Positions 33,244 to 45,742 of a DNA stretch of 64,000 nt are shown in pieces. The DNA lies in contig OX579636.1 of assembly GCA_951230915.1 (NCBI GenBank), positions 25,727,567 through 25,791,566 of the forward strand, given 5' to 3'. Below the pieces are notes generated by a model. It was not told where the DNA came from, ran no database searches, and saw only the letters and a list, made by a program, of their open reading frames with translations. The position numbers and the translations under genes are program-made. The first letter of the stretch is position 1; the number at the start of each line of letters is the position of its first letter. Source of the DNA: Antitrichia curtipendula (lineage: Eukaryota; Streptophyta; Bryopsida; Hypnales; Leucodontaceae).

Positions 33244-34791
33244 ATATACAATAGTTACAAAAATTTGTGTTCATATTGATCTTGATTCAATGACTTGTGG
33301 CATTTCTAATTTAAATCATTATTGCACCTCCTATATGTTACAAAAATTTCAAAATGGTTACAAATTCTATACATACGGTGTTGTGTTGAACATGATAAGG
33401 TTTAGATATTAAAATGACCTCTAAACAGAAGCTGTTAGTTTTTTAATTTTCAATCCAATGGTGTATGTCTTGCCATATTTTAGTATATACTTTGTATTCT
33501 AAAACTATATATAAGGTTCCCACTTGATCTTTAAGAGTTAACTTCTTGATTAATATTAATATACACACTTACTAGGTCTTGGGTAAAATAAAGTAGAATG
33601 ATGTATTGTCACTCCTTTGGTTGTTGCATATATTTAAAATGATCCAATTCACATTTTATTTTGGCTGTAAACAAATAAAATAAAATAAAATAAAAAATAA
33701 AATTCAAAGTTTTTTTCACATGCATTTGGGTCAGCCCTTTTTTCATTAGAAAAAGACACATCGTAGGTGGTCAAAGAAAAAACATATAGCTTCCTATTGT
33801 TGTTTCTAGGGAGGACTATTCTCATCTATTTGGACTCTAATGTGATTCTTTGAACCTTTTGCCAAGATGTCTAAACTACATAGTGATGTTTCTTGAAGTT
33901 ATAAAACCATGACTTTTCAACCTAATTCCACTTTGAAAAAGTCAAAGTACAAACCTTTACAATTTTTACTACATTGGAATGCAATAAGGCATATATGGGC
34001 CCAAATGTAGGGATCACAATTGGATTGGGGTGATTTTGAATATATATATACTTCATATAGACAATGTATATGAAATACATGATGATTGATCGGAGATTGA
34101 AATATCAACCTACAATTGATATTAGCTTAGATCTCACACTTGAGGAATTGAACATACAACATGAATAATTGTCATATGTCTAGGAACATAACCTATGCAT
34201 GTATACAATAACATATAATTAATAGGTGAATTGCATGATCAATCTCAATTTCATTATATTGGTTTATTCCAATTTCAATTTTTGAAAAAATAACAATTTT
34301 CTTCTTGAGCAAAATGACTTTAGAGGGCCATATCTCATAAATTTCACAAACAAAAAGTTTGCATTTTTTGACCAAATGCAATTATAATTAGTTGAGACTA
34401 TGCATGCAAATTTTTACAAGATTTGAAAGAATAAATGAATATTTTAAAGTCTAGTAACCAATAGATATAGAGATATCGACAAAAAAATGTATTTGTCATT
34501 TGGACATTTTCTACCGAATTTAAAACTAATTACATATTCTCAAAGTTGAAGAAGGATAAAAAGATTTATTAAAATTCAAAATCTAGATAGTTGTCATACC
34601 ATCCTTTTAACCCTAACCAAGTACAAATTTGCACCTATAATTCCCAAAGAATATACAATGTTCATCAACATCCAATAATATTGTTTTGGCTCTAAACTAT
34701 TCTTTAAAACTTAAAAGTGCTTCAAACGAAGCGAGCATCCTGTAAATTAAGAGTGGATTAGTACTAAATTGGTAATAGATTGGAAGTGGAT
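33244..34791. other. AT-rich DNA with a diverged dispersed repeat
   Basis: Parts recur elsewhere in the window. ATCATTATTGCACCTCCTATATGT at about 33315 resembles 51580-51603. The AGGTGGTCAAA to CACAATTGG-TTGGGGTGATTTTG order at 33750-34035 resembles 45115-45300. This suggests an old element of at least 800 bp that has decayed beyond coding. No gene is supported. Confidence 0.4.
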
Positions 34792-35034
34792 TTAACCCTT
34801 AAACAATGGGCTCATAGCTATGGAAATCATCTGTTATGACATTGTGTGAATTGTTGGACTAAAATATTGTAAAAGCATTCATTGGAAGTCAAACTATTGT
34901 AGATGATCTCCCCTTTTCCCACAAAATTTGAAAGATGAATAGTTGCAATTCTATCCTACTATTTTGTCCTACACATGAGATTCTTTTGTCATTCATTGGC
35001 CGCAAAAATGGCCGCCTTGACATTTAAGAGTTAA
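34792..35034 (+). mobile_element. TTAA element, family B (243 bp)
   Basis: TTAA at 34792-34795 (then CCCTTAAACAATGGGCTCATAGC) and 35031-35034 (preceded by GACATTTAAGAG). The core strings GTGTGAATTGTTGGACTAAAATATTG, CATTCATTGGAAGTCAAACTATTG and GATGAATAGTTGCA match the other family B copies. A tandem TCCTACTATTTTGTCCTACAC near 34950 makes it slightly longer. Confidence 0.75.
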
Positions 35035-35063
35035 AACAACTTTTGGAGCTTTCTAATCTTCAT

Positions 35064-35930
35064 TTAACCTCTAAAGTCTCATTGTCTTCTTGGGGAACAA
35101 ATGGATTTCAAGCAAGCTACTATGGTCTCAATATTTTTTATGATTTTTCCAATTTTTTTGTGAAGATAAAAAAATACATTAGCTTTCTAAATATATAATT
35201 TTCATCTCAATCAAAGCCCTAGAAAAAAAAATAATGGCACAAAAAGCCCTTTTTTTTAGTTCAATAGGCAAAGGAAATCTAAAAAAAAATTAAAGTAATT
35301 TTTTTTAATAATTTTAATAAATTTTTGTACATATTGCATTTGTACATGAAAAGCTTTTATTTATTCCATTTGGATTTGTTATGTGAAAGTTATAGACAAT
35401 CTTATTTTTTAGGCAATTAGAGCATCTTCTTGAAAAAATAATTTGTAGGATTCATTTCTGACCTTAATTTTCACAATTAAAAATAAATAGATTTACAAGG
35501 TTAAGATCTCTTACTAGAACAATGTCACTGTTGAGATTAGTATATTTCAATTCCATCTTAGAACTATTAATGTGTCTTTTGAATTTTTTTCTTAAACTCT
35601 CAATTCAATTCTTCATTATATAAAATTATAAATTCAAAATCAATATAACAAAAATTATAAGTTATAAAAATTCAAAGCCAAAAAATGCAATTGAACAAGG
35701 TGTAAAAAAACTTATTTCCTTCACTTTATTTGCAAAAATATCTTGTAACCTACATGGTCAAAGTTTGTAAAATTTCTACCACACATTCTTATGCTGGTCT
35801 AGTACAAGATCCAACAATTTGATATGCACAAAAAACATTAAATTATTTATTTTTTTCTCTTTGCTATAGAAATGACAATTTTGAGTGATTTTGGATGGAA
35901 AAGAAGCCTTGGGACTTTATTTTTTTTAGT
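35064..35930 (+). mobile_element. TTAA element, family A, right end lost
   Basis: The left end is TTAACCTCTAAAGTCTCATTGTC followed by TTCTTGGGGAACAAATGG, matching the family A left end. Interior landmarks follow in order: AAAGCTTTTATTTATTCCATTTGGA, GAAAGTTATAGACAATCTTA, AGAGCATCTTCTTGAAAAAATAA and GAAATGACAATTTTGAGTG. It ends near GAAGCCTTGGGACTTTA without the expected GGGG-TTAA terminus. Confidence 0.65.
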
Positions 35931-36020
35931 ATTACTTTTCTATTTGATATGCTTCAAAATTTACTACATTCTCTCTCTATTTCATAACATTTAGAATATA
36001 CAATAAGTTATAAATTTAGG

Positions 36021-36268
36021 TTAACCCGTAAGCACACAACACATGTTTACCAAAATCCAAACCTTTCTGAACTTATTCCAATCAACATATCACCCAAAAC
36101 AAGATCCACAAAAATTGATTGCAGAAATCGATAGTGGAAACAAGCCCAAGCTACAAGAAAATGGACAAACATTTTGACCATACTAATGAAAAGATTTTAA
36201 ATAGTCAAACAGAGTAACCCTTTAATTATAGAAGGCCATATTTGAGGACTTGGGCACTCAAGAGTTAA
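36021..36268. mobile_element. Possible short TTAA-flanked repeat
   Basis: TTAACCCGTAAGCACACAAC at 36021 and ...TTGGGCACTCAAGAG-TTAA ending at 36268 form weakly matching ends (the reverse complement begins TTAACTCTTGAGTGCCCAAG). It is non-coding. The end similarity is low, so this is tentative. Confidence 0.35.
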
Positions 36269-37072
36269 ATGTTGACTATGTAAAAAAACATCTTGACAAA
36301 GAATGGGTCTTTTTATCCCTGACTTGACACTAGGAAAGCAAGAATTACACCTCAACCATGCTCATCAACTAATATAAAATATAAAATATAATTTATTTAT
36401 TTTTACAGGGATCCGGGCAGCCCCTGAAGTTGGGCAGTGACCATAAAATGGTTGTATGGACCTTTAGGGATTAAATTAATTCATTGAGACATTCATCCAA
36501 AATTTACACAACTACAATACTTTGCATTTTGCTTAGTTGGCATTTGCAATTATGCAAAAAATCTCCATCATTTTTCTCATGCATGCCCATGGTGCCCCCA
36601 AAACTTTATAACGTCAGTTTTAGGTGTAATTACCTCTGAGAAATTTGCAGTGCTGCACTGGTTTACCTTGAAGACTCTAGACAGCCCCCAAAACAGAGAA
36701 TTACCTCCGCAGAAAAACACCTCCGCACCTGCCATAGTGAGTATGCAGTAAACACGAACGTGCACCATCCATAGTCCGTATGCAGTAAACTCCACGTTGA
36801 AAGAGCTCAGGCACTCAAACTTCACACCTTCAGGACAATTTCCACACGAAGAGCATACAGGTTGACAAAGCCATTGCCTTGTGGCTTGTGCTGAAGCCCT
36901 GGCAATTCAAATTCTCAAGAATGGTACAATTAATCTTTGCAGGACTGTTCTTGCGCTAGCACAGGCTGCGCAGCACAAACAAGAAATGCTGTGCACCTTG
37001 ATGCTCCCACTACATGGAAGACCTTCACAATCTTCCTCTGCTGAAATTTCAGCATCTAGGGGCAACGCAATG
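36269..37072. other. Intergenic; 3' flank of LSM12
   Basis: AT-rich to about 36560, then more balanced. No supported gene; the small minus-strand frame at 36577-36825 lacks a domain. The part next to 37072 should include the LSM12 3' untranslated region. Confidence 0.4.
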
Positions 37073-39371
37073 TCACAGTGCAACTCCTCGACTCTGCAAC
37101 CTCTTCCTTTCCTCTTCGAGCTGCAAACAAATTCTAACGTGATTAGAGAACGTCGAGCACATAACAGCAACAATCAAAGAAGCAACACTGATATAGGTTC
37201 ACACATAATGTGCAATGAGAGCACTAGCCACCACTATTATAATTTCAATGCTCATTTTTCAGCTACAGCTTCCATCGTCTGAAAGATATTTCCAGATCTG
37301 AAAATGGACACAGCACCTACATAAACAACAGGGTAAAAACGAAACCCTCAAGCCCAAAATAACTCTTTGTCTGATGGCTATCATTAGACCTACTACTAGG
37401 AATTTCTAGATCCATAGATAACACTCAATTATGGTTAGTTCATTAGAGCGAGAAAAGAGTAACTCACAACTTTGCGAACGCGTTCGTTGGCAGCAGTCGC
37501 ACCGCCAATGACATTCTCCGGTTTGTAGGGTTGGTTGACACAAACATCATTCATGACTAGAATGGTGGCCTTTTCCCACCTACACGGTAATCTGATCCAT
37601 TCACACCATCTCCACATCAGGTGCTACCAAATCACGATGCAGTAGCCTTGGGCAATCTTTAAAACCCTATGAAATATTGAATCATTGAGATATAATTCCA
37701 TTCCACAGAGAAAGGATCCAAAAATCATATGATCTTCAAATGCATACCCGAAAGCCGACACAAAAAAACGCATAAGTCGTTTGAAGTGCTTACGTCTTAG
37801 AGAGAGCATCAAAAATATCTTGCGCTTCCGCAGTAACGCCAACGCCAATCCTTTCAGCATCAGCCTCTGCTTGCCTAATCAGTAGATAATGAATCTTAAA
37901 GTTCAGCTCATACAAAATAAAGAGCACAATAAAGTCTCCAAATGCCAACAACCAGCACGCTGACATTGAAACCGGACAATTGCACTCGATTGTGAAACCT
38001 GAAAAACATGCTGAAAATTAACATGACACTACCTTCCAGTTAAATATCTATGAGTGGACAAGAGAAACTGCCAATTGTATCTGAACAGTCAAAACATGGA
38101 CTCAAATGTCAGCAAGTAGTAGGACAAAGAGCTTACTTTATAGCAGCTTCTTCGCGGTCCCGCAAACTTTTCATATCAGGAGGAGGCGAAATTTTCAATT
38201 CATAAGCATCTTTCTGTGCTTGACCGACTAATTTTACATCCTTGATGAACGTCGTCTTTAGAAACCGTAGATTCCGACGACCACCAGCCATGTCACCTTC
38301 CTGTTCAAAAGCTGTCAAGGATAACCTCTGATGGAGAGACTAAACAGTACTTGACACAGAGTAGTAAAATTCTCTGCTGCAATGCAAGTTGACGAACTCC
38401 CACATGCATACCATATTTGACCTAATTTGTTGCCTACATATACTGCACAGCCCAAGGCTTAAGCTAAGAACAAAAATACGAGAAAGAGCACTGCAATCCT
38501 CAATTGTACGATATCATATCTATACCACAATACGGGTATCTGGCTCAGGCTCAAAACATCAAAAAATTCGAAATAGGCAAGAAAAGAACGGAGAGAACAA
38601 CACATTGATCAGTACTATGCACTAAAGCGAAGCGAAGAATCGAGAAAAGGGAGACCGCCTGAGACCAGCTGAGACCTAACTTCTACAATCACCATTCCAA
38701 ACCAAACCCTCACACTGCCCTAAAAGGTCTCCGTAATTCAAGTTTCTTGTATATCACAAGCCATAGCTTCCAGTCAACAACCCCCGAAAACAAGATACTC
38801 CCTCCCAAACACTACAACACAAAGAGCTCCCTCAAAAGTAACCTGGCGCCATAATTTTCAAACTGAAACAGCCTGACCACGAATTACTCATAAAATTCTT
38901 AAGACAGAAAATCCCGGGCCAGCTCATTCATTGCTCTGACAGCCCTAAAACAAAATTCTTGGGAAGCTCCATCGAAGATACAATTAAACAACAGAATCCT
39001 AATCGAACAGGGGATCACGATGCAAGTACAAGAATTCCCGTGCCATACGAACACACAAAACGCCACAAAACTTGGATCTCACTCTCAAAACCCCAAGCCC
39101 GAAGAGATCATGAACCCCGACGCCTTAAAAAATATTCACGAAACTCACTCCAGCTCGGGGAGCCCTTATCCCGAACACGATTCCCGTGATTCCTGATCCC
39201 AAACGGAAAGAAGAAAAGGATATGAAGAACCAAAATGTTGGTGCCTTGGTCGTAGGTCAAGACATGGCCTTCCACGGCTTCCCCGAACGTGGTCTGGATG
39301 TGCAGTTTGCAACCTTCCGCAAACTCCCGTTGGCCAGCGGCACTAGCGCTACTCCCCGCACCACCCTCCAT
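37073..39371 (-). CDS. LSM12: LSM12 homologue, five exons, 188 aa
   Basis: Exons in transcript order: 39224-39371, 38137-38302, 37794-37874, 37468-37591 and 37073-37120. The product joins an Sm-like N-terminal strand set to a C-terminal LSM12-type domain. The N-terminal part holds CKLHIQTTFGEAVEGHVLTY and NILVLQEG. The C-terminal part (the so-called anticodon-binding or AD domain) holds REEAAIKQAEADAERIGVGV, TAEAQDIFDALSK, IGGATAANERVRKV and a final LEEERKRLQ. LSM12 proteins associate with RNA and ribosome-linked complexes; plant function is little known. Intron 1 (921 nt) has U12-type AT-AC borders and is needed to restore the conserved NILVLQEG junction; the other introns are GT-AG with agreeing phases. 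The start is the only ATG in good position before the Sm fold. Length matches the family. Confidence 0.93.
38303..38321 (-). other. LSM12: U12-type branch point and AC acceptor of LSM12 intron 1
   Basis: TCCTTGAC (minus strand, 38321-38314) fits the tightly conserved U12 branch consensus TCCTTRAY. The presumed branch A (38315) lies 12 nt before the last intron base of ...TTGAAC (38303), within the normal 10-20 nt window. The AG after AC belongs to the exon. Confidence 0.8.
39216..39223 (-). other. LSM12: U12-type 5' splice site (ATATCCTT) of LSM12 intron 1
   Basis: On the minus strand the exon ends GGTTCTTC and the intron begins ATATCCTTTTC. ATATCCTT is the exact consensus of the minor-spliceosome AT-AC 5' splice site. 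No GT donor at a fitting phase exists near the end of the conserved coding sequence. Splicing here leaves a C that pairs with AG of exon 2 to make the expected Gln codon. Confidence 0.85.
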
Positions 39372-40813
39372 CCCTGCCGCTTGCCGCCCGTCGTCGTCGT
39401 CTTCGTTCTTCGTTCACGCCTTGCTCAGCTCTTCGTTCTTCGCTACTACTCGGAGCTTCTGCTCAGCGGCGGAACAGCATTTCTGGGACTGAAGGCTCTG
39501 CTGCGTCCACCATTCTCCATCACACAGCGGAAGCGGAAGCGGAAGCAAGCTTCTTCGTCTCCGCCATCGCTCCAAGGTGCAAGCTCCAAGGTTCCCCACT
39601 CAAGACTGCCTGCTCGATCCTCTGGCAGTTCCGTCCGATGGTCGCAGAGGATTAGACTCCGCGACTGAAGGTCGGGGGATCGGCGTGCTCCCACTGCCAG
39701 CTCGGTCAATAAAGCGGGGGACGTGGCACTGTGGGCAGACCGATGATGGGCTGGGTTCGTTGGTCCAACTGGCATAGTGAGCAACGAGCGGTGTTCCCTA
39801 TAAGGAAAGTATAACTTAGTTAATGGTAAGGTATGTGCATCTAAAAGTGACACACTCCCAATTGCAACACGTATCTAAAATTGTTCAAGATTTTAACCTT
39901 AAAATCTTGGATTTCTGTAGATAGGTGTCACGTACCTTAACTGACCCTATTTATGACACAATTTCTAATGTGCCTTTTTTATGTGGTGGGAAAAAGTTAA
40001 TTTTTTTCTTGATAAATGGAAAAGTGTGAGAGAAGGTGATATCAATAGGAAATTTATTTTTTCAATGAAATGTGAATTTGTTATAAAATTTTGAAGTATA
40101 CTATCCAAGTAGTCCATCAATGTCACTAGATCATTCCAAAATCAATAGAAAATACACCCAAAATCGTCATCCTATTCACATGAAATGGATACAACATTGA
40201 AGCAATGATGTGGCCATGTCCTTTAGTGTTTTTAACCTAGGAGGTACATTTCAAATCTTATTCCATTGCCACTGTCACTTCGAACTAACTGTAGCTTGTA
40301 TTGTTTTATTCCCTTGAAAGTGCCTCTTCCACATTCCAACAATGCTTTTGAGCAACTACTCAAGATTCAAGGCATTGTGTTAATTGGCTTTAATAGCAAA
40401 TAGGGGCAAAGCAAGATTGTTTGCATCAAAGACGATTGGTACTAAGGTTAATTGGATTAAATCTTGTCCTCATAGACTTTAGTCGTGGTGTCTATCTCTC
40501 CCTTGGCTTTGCCTTCAAATTAGCATTGTATTGTATCATTTCTTTATCATCAAATGAAATTTTGATGCATGACGCATATGGACTTCTTGCATATCTACAA
40601 TGGAATCTTCCATAGAGTGGCTCAAATAGTTTCATAGCTTGAATAGATTTAGTTACCTTAGTCCTTTAATTTTTTTTTAATGATCATGGACTCACTATCA
40701 ATTTTTATTTATATATTGCAAAAAGTAAAGTTTGAATGAGGACAAAATTTATATCCTTAGATAATTAGACTTAATCAGCAACATCACATGCATTGCTTCA
40801 ATGTATTATTTTA
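39372..40813. other. LSM12 upstream region, then AT-rich DNA
   Basis: 39372-39780 is GC-richer (CGTCGTCGTCTTCGTTC runs, CGGAAGCGGAAGCGGAAGC) and is the likely LSM12 promoter and 5' untranslated sequence. Frames at 39186-39668 and 39446-39853 are compositional. Beyond about 39800 the DNA is AT-rich with no supported gene; the frame at 40421-40615 has no domain. Confidence 0.4.
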
Positions 40814-41758
40814 TTAACCCCTAAAAGACCATTGTCCCTTTGGGAGACAAATAGGATTTGGGGCAGATACCTATGGGTTGAATTTGTGTCGTGATTTTTT
40901 GAAACATTTTTTGAAGATAGAAAAACTAATAAGCTTTGTGGGAATATAATTTTTATCATAATCAGTGCCCAGGAACAATAGTTATGACCAAATAAGCTCA
41001 AAACAAGGGATGGGGGCTGTCTGGGCAGCAAAAAAAAAATTTCAAAAATTTCAATTCTTTTTTTAAAATATTTTTTTTCTCATAGAATATATTTTTTTCT
41101 ATCTGTAAAGATTTGATTCATTTCATTTGGATTTGTTATGAGAAAGTTATGGACATTCTTGTTTTTCGGGCAATTAGAGCATCTTCTTGAAAAAACTAAC
41201 TTCTAGGATTCATTTCTGAATGCAATTTTTCAAATTTTTCAAATTTTTCTTTTTCTCTTGGTTTAGTTTACTTGCTAGAAAAATCTCACCATTGGGATTA
41301 GTGCATTTTAATTCCATCTAAAATATATGAATATTTTAGATTTTCCTTCTATCTTGTACCTACTTCTACTTAACAATTTTCTTAAGAATGATAATTAAGT
41401 TTTTTTTGAAATTTTTTTCCCCCCCCTAAACTTTCAACTCAATTCTCTACTGTAAAGATTTAAAGCTCAAAATGCTGTAGTGCAAAAAATTTAAGTTAAT
41501 AATGTTTGAAGTCAAAAAATCTAGTCTCGCAATGTGCTGAAAAACTTGTTTTTTTTACTTTAAATGCAGATATCTTGCAATCTGTGCAATCAAAAATTCT
41601 AAAAAAAATTCCACACATTCTTATACTAGTTAGGTGTAAGATCCTACGGTTAGATGTGAAGAAAAAAACATTTTTCAATTTTTTTTACACTTTGCTATAG
41701 AAATGGCAGTTTTGAGTGCTTTTTGGCAAAAAAGAAGGCCTTGGGCCTTAAGGGTTAA
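40814..41758 (+). mobile_element. TTAA element, family A, near full length (945 bp)
   Basis: The left end is TTAACCCCTAAAAGACCATTG. The reverse complement of the right end is TTAACCCTTAAGGCCCAAGGCC. Interior order: GTCCCTTTGGGAGACAAAT, CAGATACCTATGGG, GAACAATAGTTATGACC, GAAAGTTATGGACATTCTTG, GCATCTTCTTGAAAA, GCAGATATCTTGCAATCTGTGCA and GAAATGGCAGTTTTGAGTG. It has no transposase. The inner frames at 41496-41678 and 41506-41700 are opposite-strand shadows of one AT-rich segment. Confidence 0.75.
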
Positions 41759-42479
41759 GCAAATGAATATCTTTCTGTGAACTCTTCAAACAATTGAAAA
41801 ATATGAGACCAATAAAGTATTTGTTTGGTCTTTGAAGGGTTAATTCTTTCACATCTAAACTTGTTTTTTGGATTCTTGTACATTTTGGGTAATATCTTTA
41901 TATGAAAAGATTATTTATGTTCAATTCCATTAAATTTTTCATTAATAATGCAAAGGCACTTCTTACCCCTTACTGGAACAGGAGTGCTTTTAAAGAAAGA
42001 TGATCCTAAATTGCCATTTTTTAATATATTGTCCAAAATTAAAAATTAAACATTTTTTTAATTGAACTTCAATTGTACAAAAGTTTAGTAGACTACCATG
42101 ATAATGTGTTGAAAAAACTTTAGTCCATTTGACCTTGTGGATTAAAAGATTATAATGTTTGAAGTGGAAAAAAACTTTGCAAGGTTATTAGGGTTTGTAG
42201 GGTTTGTAGAATCAATAGACTTCAAGCCCTCTAGTAGTCAAGTTTTTTGCTCTTGATGAAATCAAGTGTTTTTACTATTGAATTTTAAATCTTGGTAATT
42301 AGTTACATACATGCCAAATTTCAAAAGTTGAAGAAGGTTTTAGCAAAAAATGTCCAAAAGATGCTCAAATTTGGCTTTAATTGCCCAAATTATTTTAAGC
42401 AACAAAACTTTTGATATGAGCACATAATTAGAAAAAAAATAATGTTCCTACTAAAAGAATGTATGTTCACACTAGGGGT
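41759..42479. other. AT-rich non-coding DNA
   Basis: No gene. A segment near 42110-42160 (TTGACCTTGTGGATTAAAAGATTATAATGTTTGAAGTG) resembles the interior of family C, so part of this is repeat debris. Confidence 0.4.
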
Positions 42480-43001
42480 GCTAGCATGTGAATCTAGAAT
42501 CTCATTAGATGAGATCTCATTTAATTATTTTTTAAATATTATTTTTAAATTTAAATTGATTTATTCTAAATAATCAAAAATATTAATAAATAGATAAAAT
42601 TTGTATAGTAATGACTGGTTCCCAACATTGGGGATAAGTTTGAAACGACCACCTAGAGAAGCTGAAAAACATCTAATGTGAGCCCATGAGCCTAGGAACC
42701 TATATTATAAGTGCCTATGTTATAGGCACCTTTCATAATTATAGAATATTCATATTATAAGTGTCTATGTTGTAAGTACTTATATTATAAGCACCTTCTA
42801 TGATTATAGGATGTTTATATTATAGGTGTCTGTATTATAGTTGTTTATGTCATAAATACCTATATTATGAACACCTTCCATAGTTATAGGATATTTATGA
42901 TATAAGTATGTATGTTATAGGCACTTTCAATAGTTGTAGAGTATCCACTTATACCTAGGCTCAAGGCTCGTAGGCTCGCATTTGTAGTCTCACATGCTAG
43001 C
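42480..43001. mobile_element. Inverted-repeat-bounded unit with internal tandem repeats (522 bp)
   Basis: GCTAGCATGTGA at 42480-42491 and its exact reverse complement TCACATGCTAGC at 42990-43001 bracket the unit. Inside, about 42698-42950 carries three to four diverged copies of a roughly 70-bp repeat (TATTATAAGTG(C/T)CTATGTTATA, GCACCTTTCAT, ATTATAGAATATTC). No coding potential. It may be a small DNA element; no target duplication was recognised (GGT outside left, GTC outside right). Confidence 0.45.
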
Positions 43002-45742
43002 GTCGTTGATGTTTACATCTTGTATCAAAATTTTTGTGAACATCCAACTCAAATTGACTTTGTACAACTCACCCTACCCAAGTTTTCAAGTGTCCGTTGA
43101 ATGAATATTACATCCTTTAGGGGTAAAACATGCAATAATTGTTGTAGATGAATGATAAAGTATTTGAACAAACATTAGGTTGAAGAATTGTGTTCGTAAT
43201 CCATAATTAATATGGATGTCAAAGGGCTCAGCATTCTGTTTTGCCTCTGTTAGTAAAACCAACCTACCTAGAATTTTACATAAAATGTACATTCTTTGAA
43301 AATGAAAGTATTTATTTCTAAGTACACCTATAATCAATACATTGAAAATTCACAATTCGTTTATGATACATCTCAAAAATACATGCTAAGAATTTTTTTC
43401 TATAATCTTGTTTCCAGTGTCGAGAAGATTCAACAAAAAATATAATAGTCTAGAAAAGAAAATTTATTTACATGATAAATGTCAAAAAAGCCTCAATGAT
43501 GTAATCAAGGGGTGGATTGAAATTTTCAAATTTAGATTTTATTTTCATTTTTCAACTTTTTTTTTAGAATCATAGAATTTACTACATGTTGAAAACCTCC
43601 TAAAAATTACAATTTACTACATTGATTTGTCCTAATAGTGCATGTAACACTAATTTATCAAAGTCATACTATTTTGAGTTGGTGCAAGTTGGAAAATGAT
43701 TGTATTGTACATTTGTACTAATTTCTACAAAAATAACAATTTGTGGTGAGACTAGTTTTATTAATGATTCTAATTTTAACTAACACTAATAAAATAAATT
43801 AGTGTAATTCGATATATCCTAAAGTTAATAACATCATTATAAGTAATTGAAGGTGCATTGTGAATACATATGAAAAGATAATGTATAAAGAGCCACAGAG
43901 TGGTTTGTTTATTATAAAACTTCGCTAATTATGTTAGTAATATCTTATTAAAAATCTATTGAAACTACATATCTTATATGCATCCATATTTTAAATAATT
44001 GAGATAATAACTTGAAGAATTGAGAACAAAACTCATTCCAAATGAACCAAATTTAATTTGCATCTTCCATTTTATTTAGTTTGCTTCTTTTAGAATACAA
44101 AATATACCTAGATACTTATGATTTAAAAGAGGTCCAAAATATAATGTACACTTGGATTTACAAATTTGCTATTAGTCTTATATGATAAATTTTAAATTTT
44201 AAAGGTAACTGAAGTCAATGACGATAAATTCATTATCAACTTCTAACCTCTATGATTTTTATTGATCAACTTCCAACCTCTATGGCTTTTATTTTGTACA
44301 AGGTTATATTATAAAAAATAAAAAAAATTTAAGATTCATTTAAATAGAATGGACTCCATAAATTATGAAAGATACTTATTTTTAGTTGGTTTAAATAGAA
44401 TCAAATTATAAAAAATAGAAGTAGAGTCAAATGAAAAAATAAAAAATGTTCACCAATCTCCATTCAAATTTCAACACAATCTCCCAAGGCTTTAATTATG
44501 GTCACATATCAACCTAATGTAGTCCTAATTCCAATTATTAGGAAAAGTTTGTCATGAGTTAATATTAGACTGTAATGAACAATTTTCTAGGTGCCTGGCA
44601 TGGGAGATTTGCCTGTCATAGGCAGGTTTACCTTACATGTAGGTCAATTTTGGCACCTCCATTTCAAAATATTTTAATACATGCAATTCAACAATTGGGC
44701 AGGATAATTTGATTTTTTGGGCTTTGGAGCGATGTTTAGTCACCATTAAATTTATAATTTGAATTCACTTTGATGAAATGGATTGATTTTCTCTGTTTAT
44801 GTATAAATGTGTTCTTTTTTCAAAATTTTCTCAAGAATGATTTTTGGATATTCAGATTTTGCAACAATTAAACTTTTTCAGATTTTCAAAAATTGTTGTA
44901 CAATATATAACATTTTTGACATGTTCGAATTTGTCCCTAATTATTTATAAAATTGACCTATACATAGGCTAGTCCATTGTCATCATTTTGGTAGTTGCAT
45001 AGATCTTCACTTAGTTATTGGATTCACCTTAAAAAAAATTGTAAAAGTAGAACATAGAGGATAGTCTACGCTAAATTCTTAGTCAATTCATTTATAGAAA
45101 AAAGAATACAATAAAGGTGGTCAAAACAAAAACACACATAGTACTTCATTGACCAATCCATTGAATTCATGAAATCATTATATGCAGCTCAATTCCAACC
45201 CTTTCAACTGTGAAAGCGAAAATCTATTTGAAACTGAGTATAGGATTCATAGCATCGATAGAGCCAAATGGGTTCGCAATTGGGGTAGGAGTGATTTTGG
45301 ATCATTCCAAAATTTATCAGGAATTTTTGGCTCTCCTCAAAGAAGATCCATACTTTACATACTTTAATGTTTCAACATGGCAGTGAGTAAGCTGAATGAC
45401 AAGTCAGCCAATTGTCAACATAAATCATAATCGTACAACATAAATCTTAGTCAAAATCAAATACTGCATGCAAAGGCACTAAAATTTGAAAATTATGACA
45501 AAAAAAGATTTAACAGAGGTACTGTAGCCAAGAAAGAAGAATGATCATAATCTATCCTGGAATCGACAATATTCAAATATCAAAACTATCTCAACGAGAC
45601 AACGGTATTAACACCATAGCTGCAAAACCTAAAAATGGTACAAAAAAAACTCTCGGTTGGCTAGCCCCATCCGAACATTGGATTTGTCAGGCAAAACCTT
45701 GATTTCAAAACTCATCTTACAGAGAGTTTCTAACAATCTCAT
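43002..45742. other. AT-rich intergenic DNA
   Basis: No supported gene. 44990-45310 is a diverged copy of repeat sequence also seen at about 33690-34040. The frame at 43086-43337 (minus) lacks any domain. The part near 45742 should include the RPE 3' untranslated region. Confidence 0.4.

Noticed and set aside
39186..39668. 160-codon plus-strand frame over the LSM12 start
   Set aside because: It lies antisense to LSM12 exon 1 and its GC-rich leader and shows no domain.
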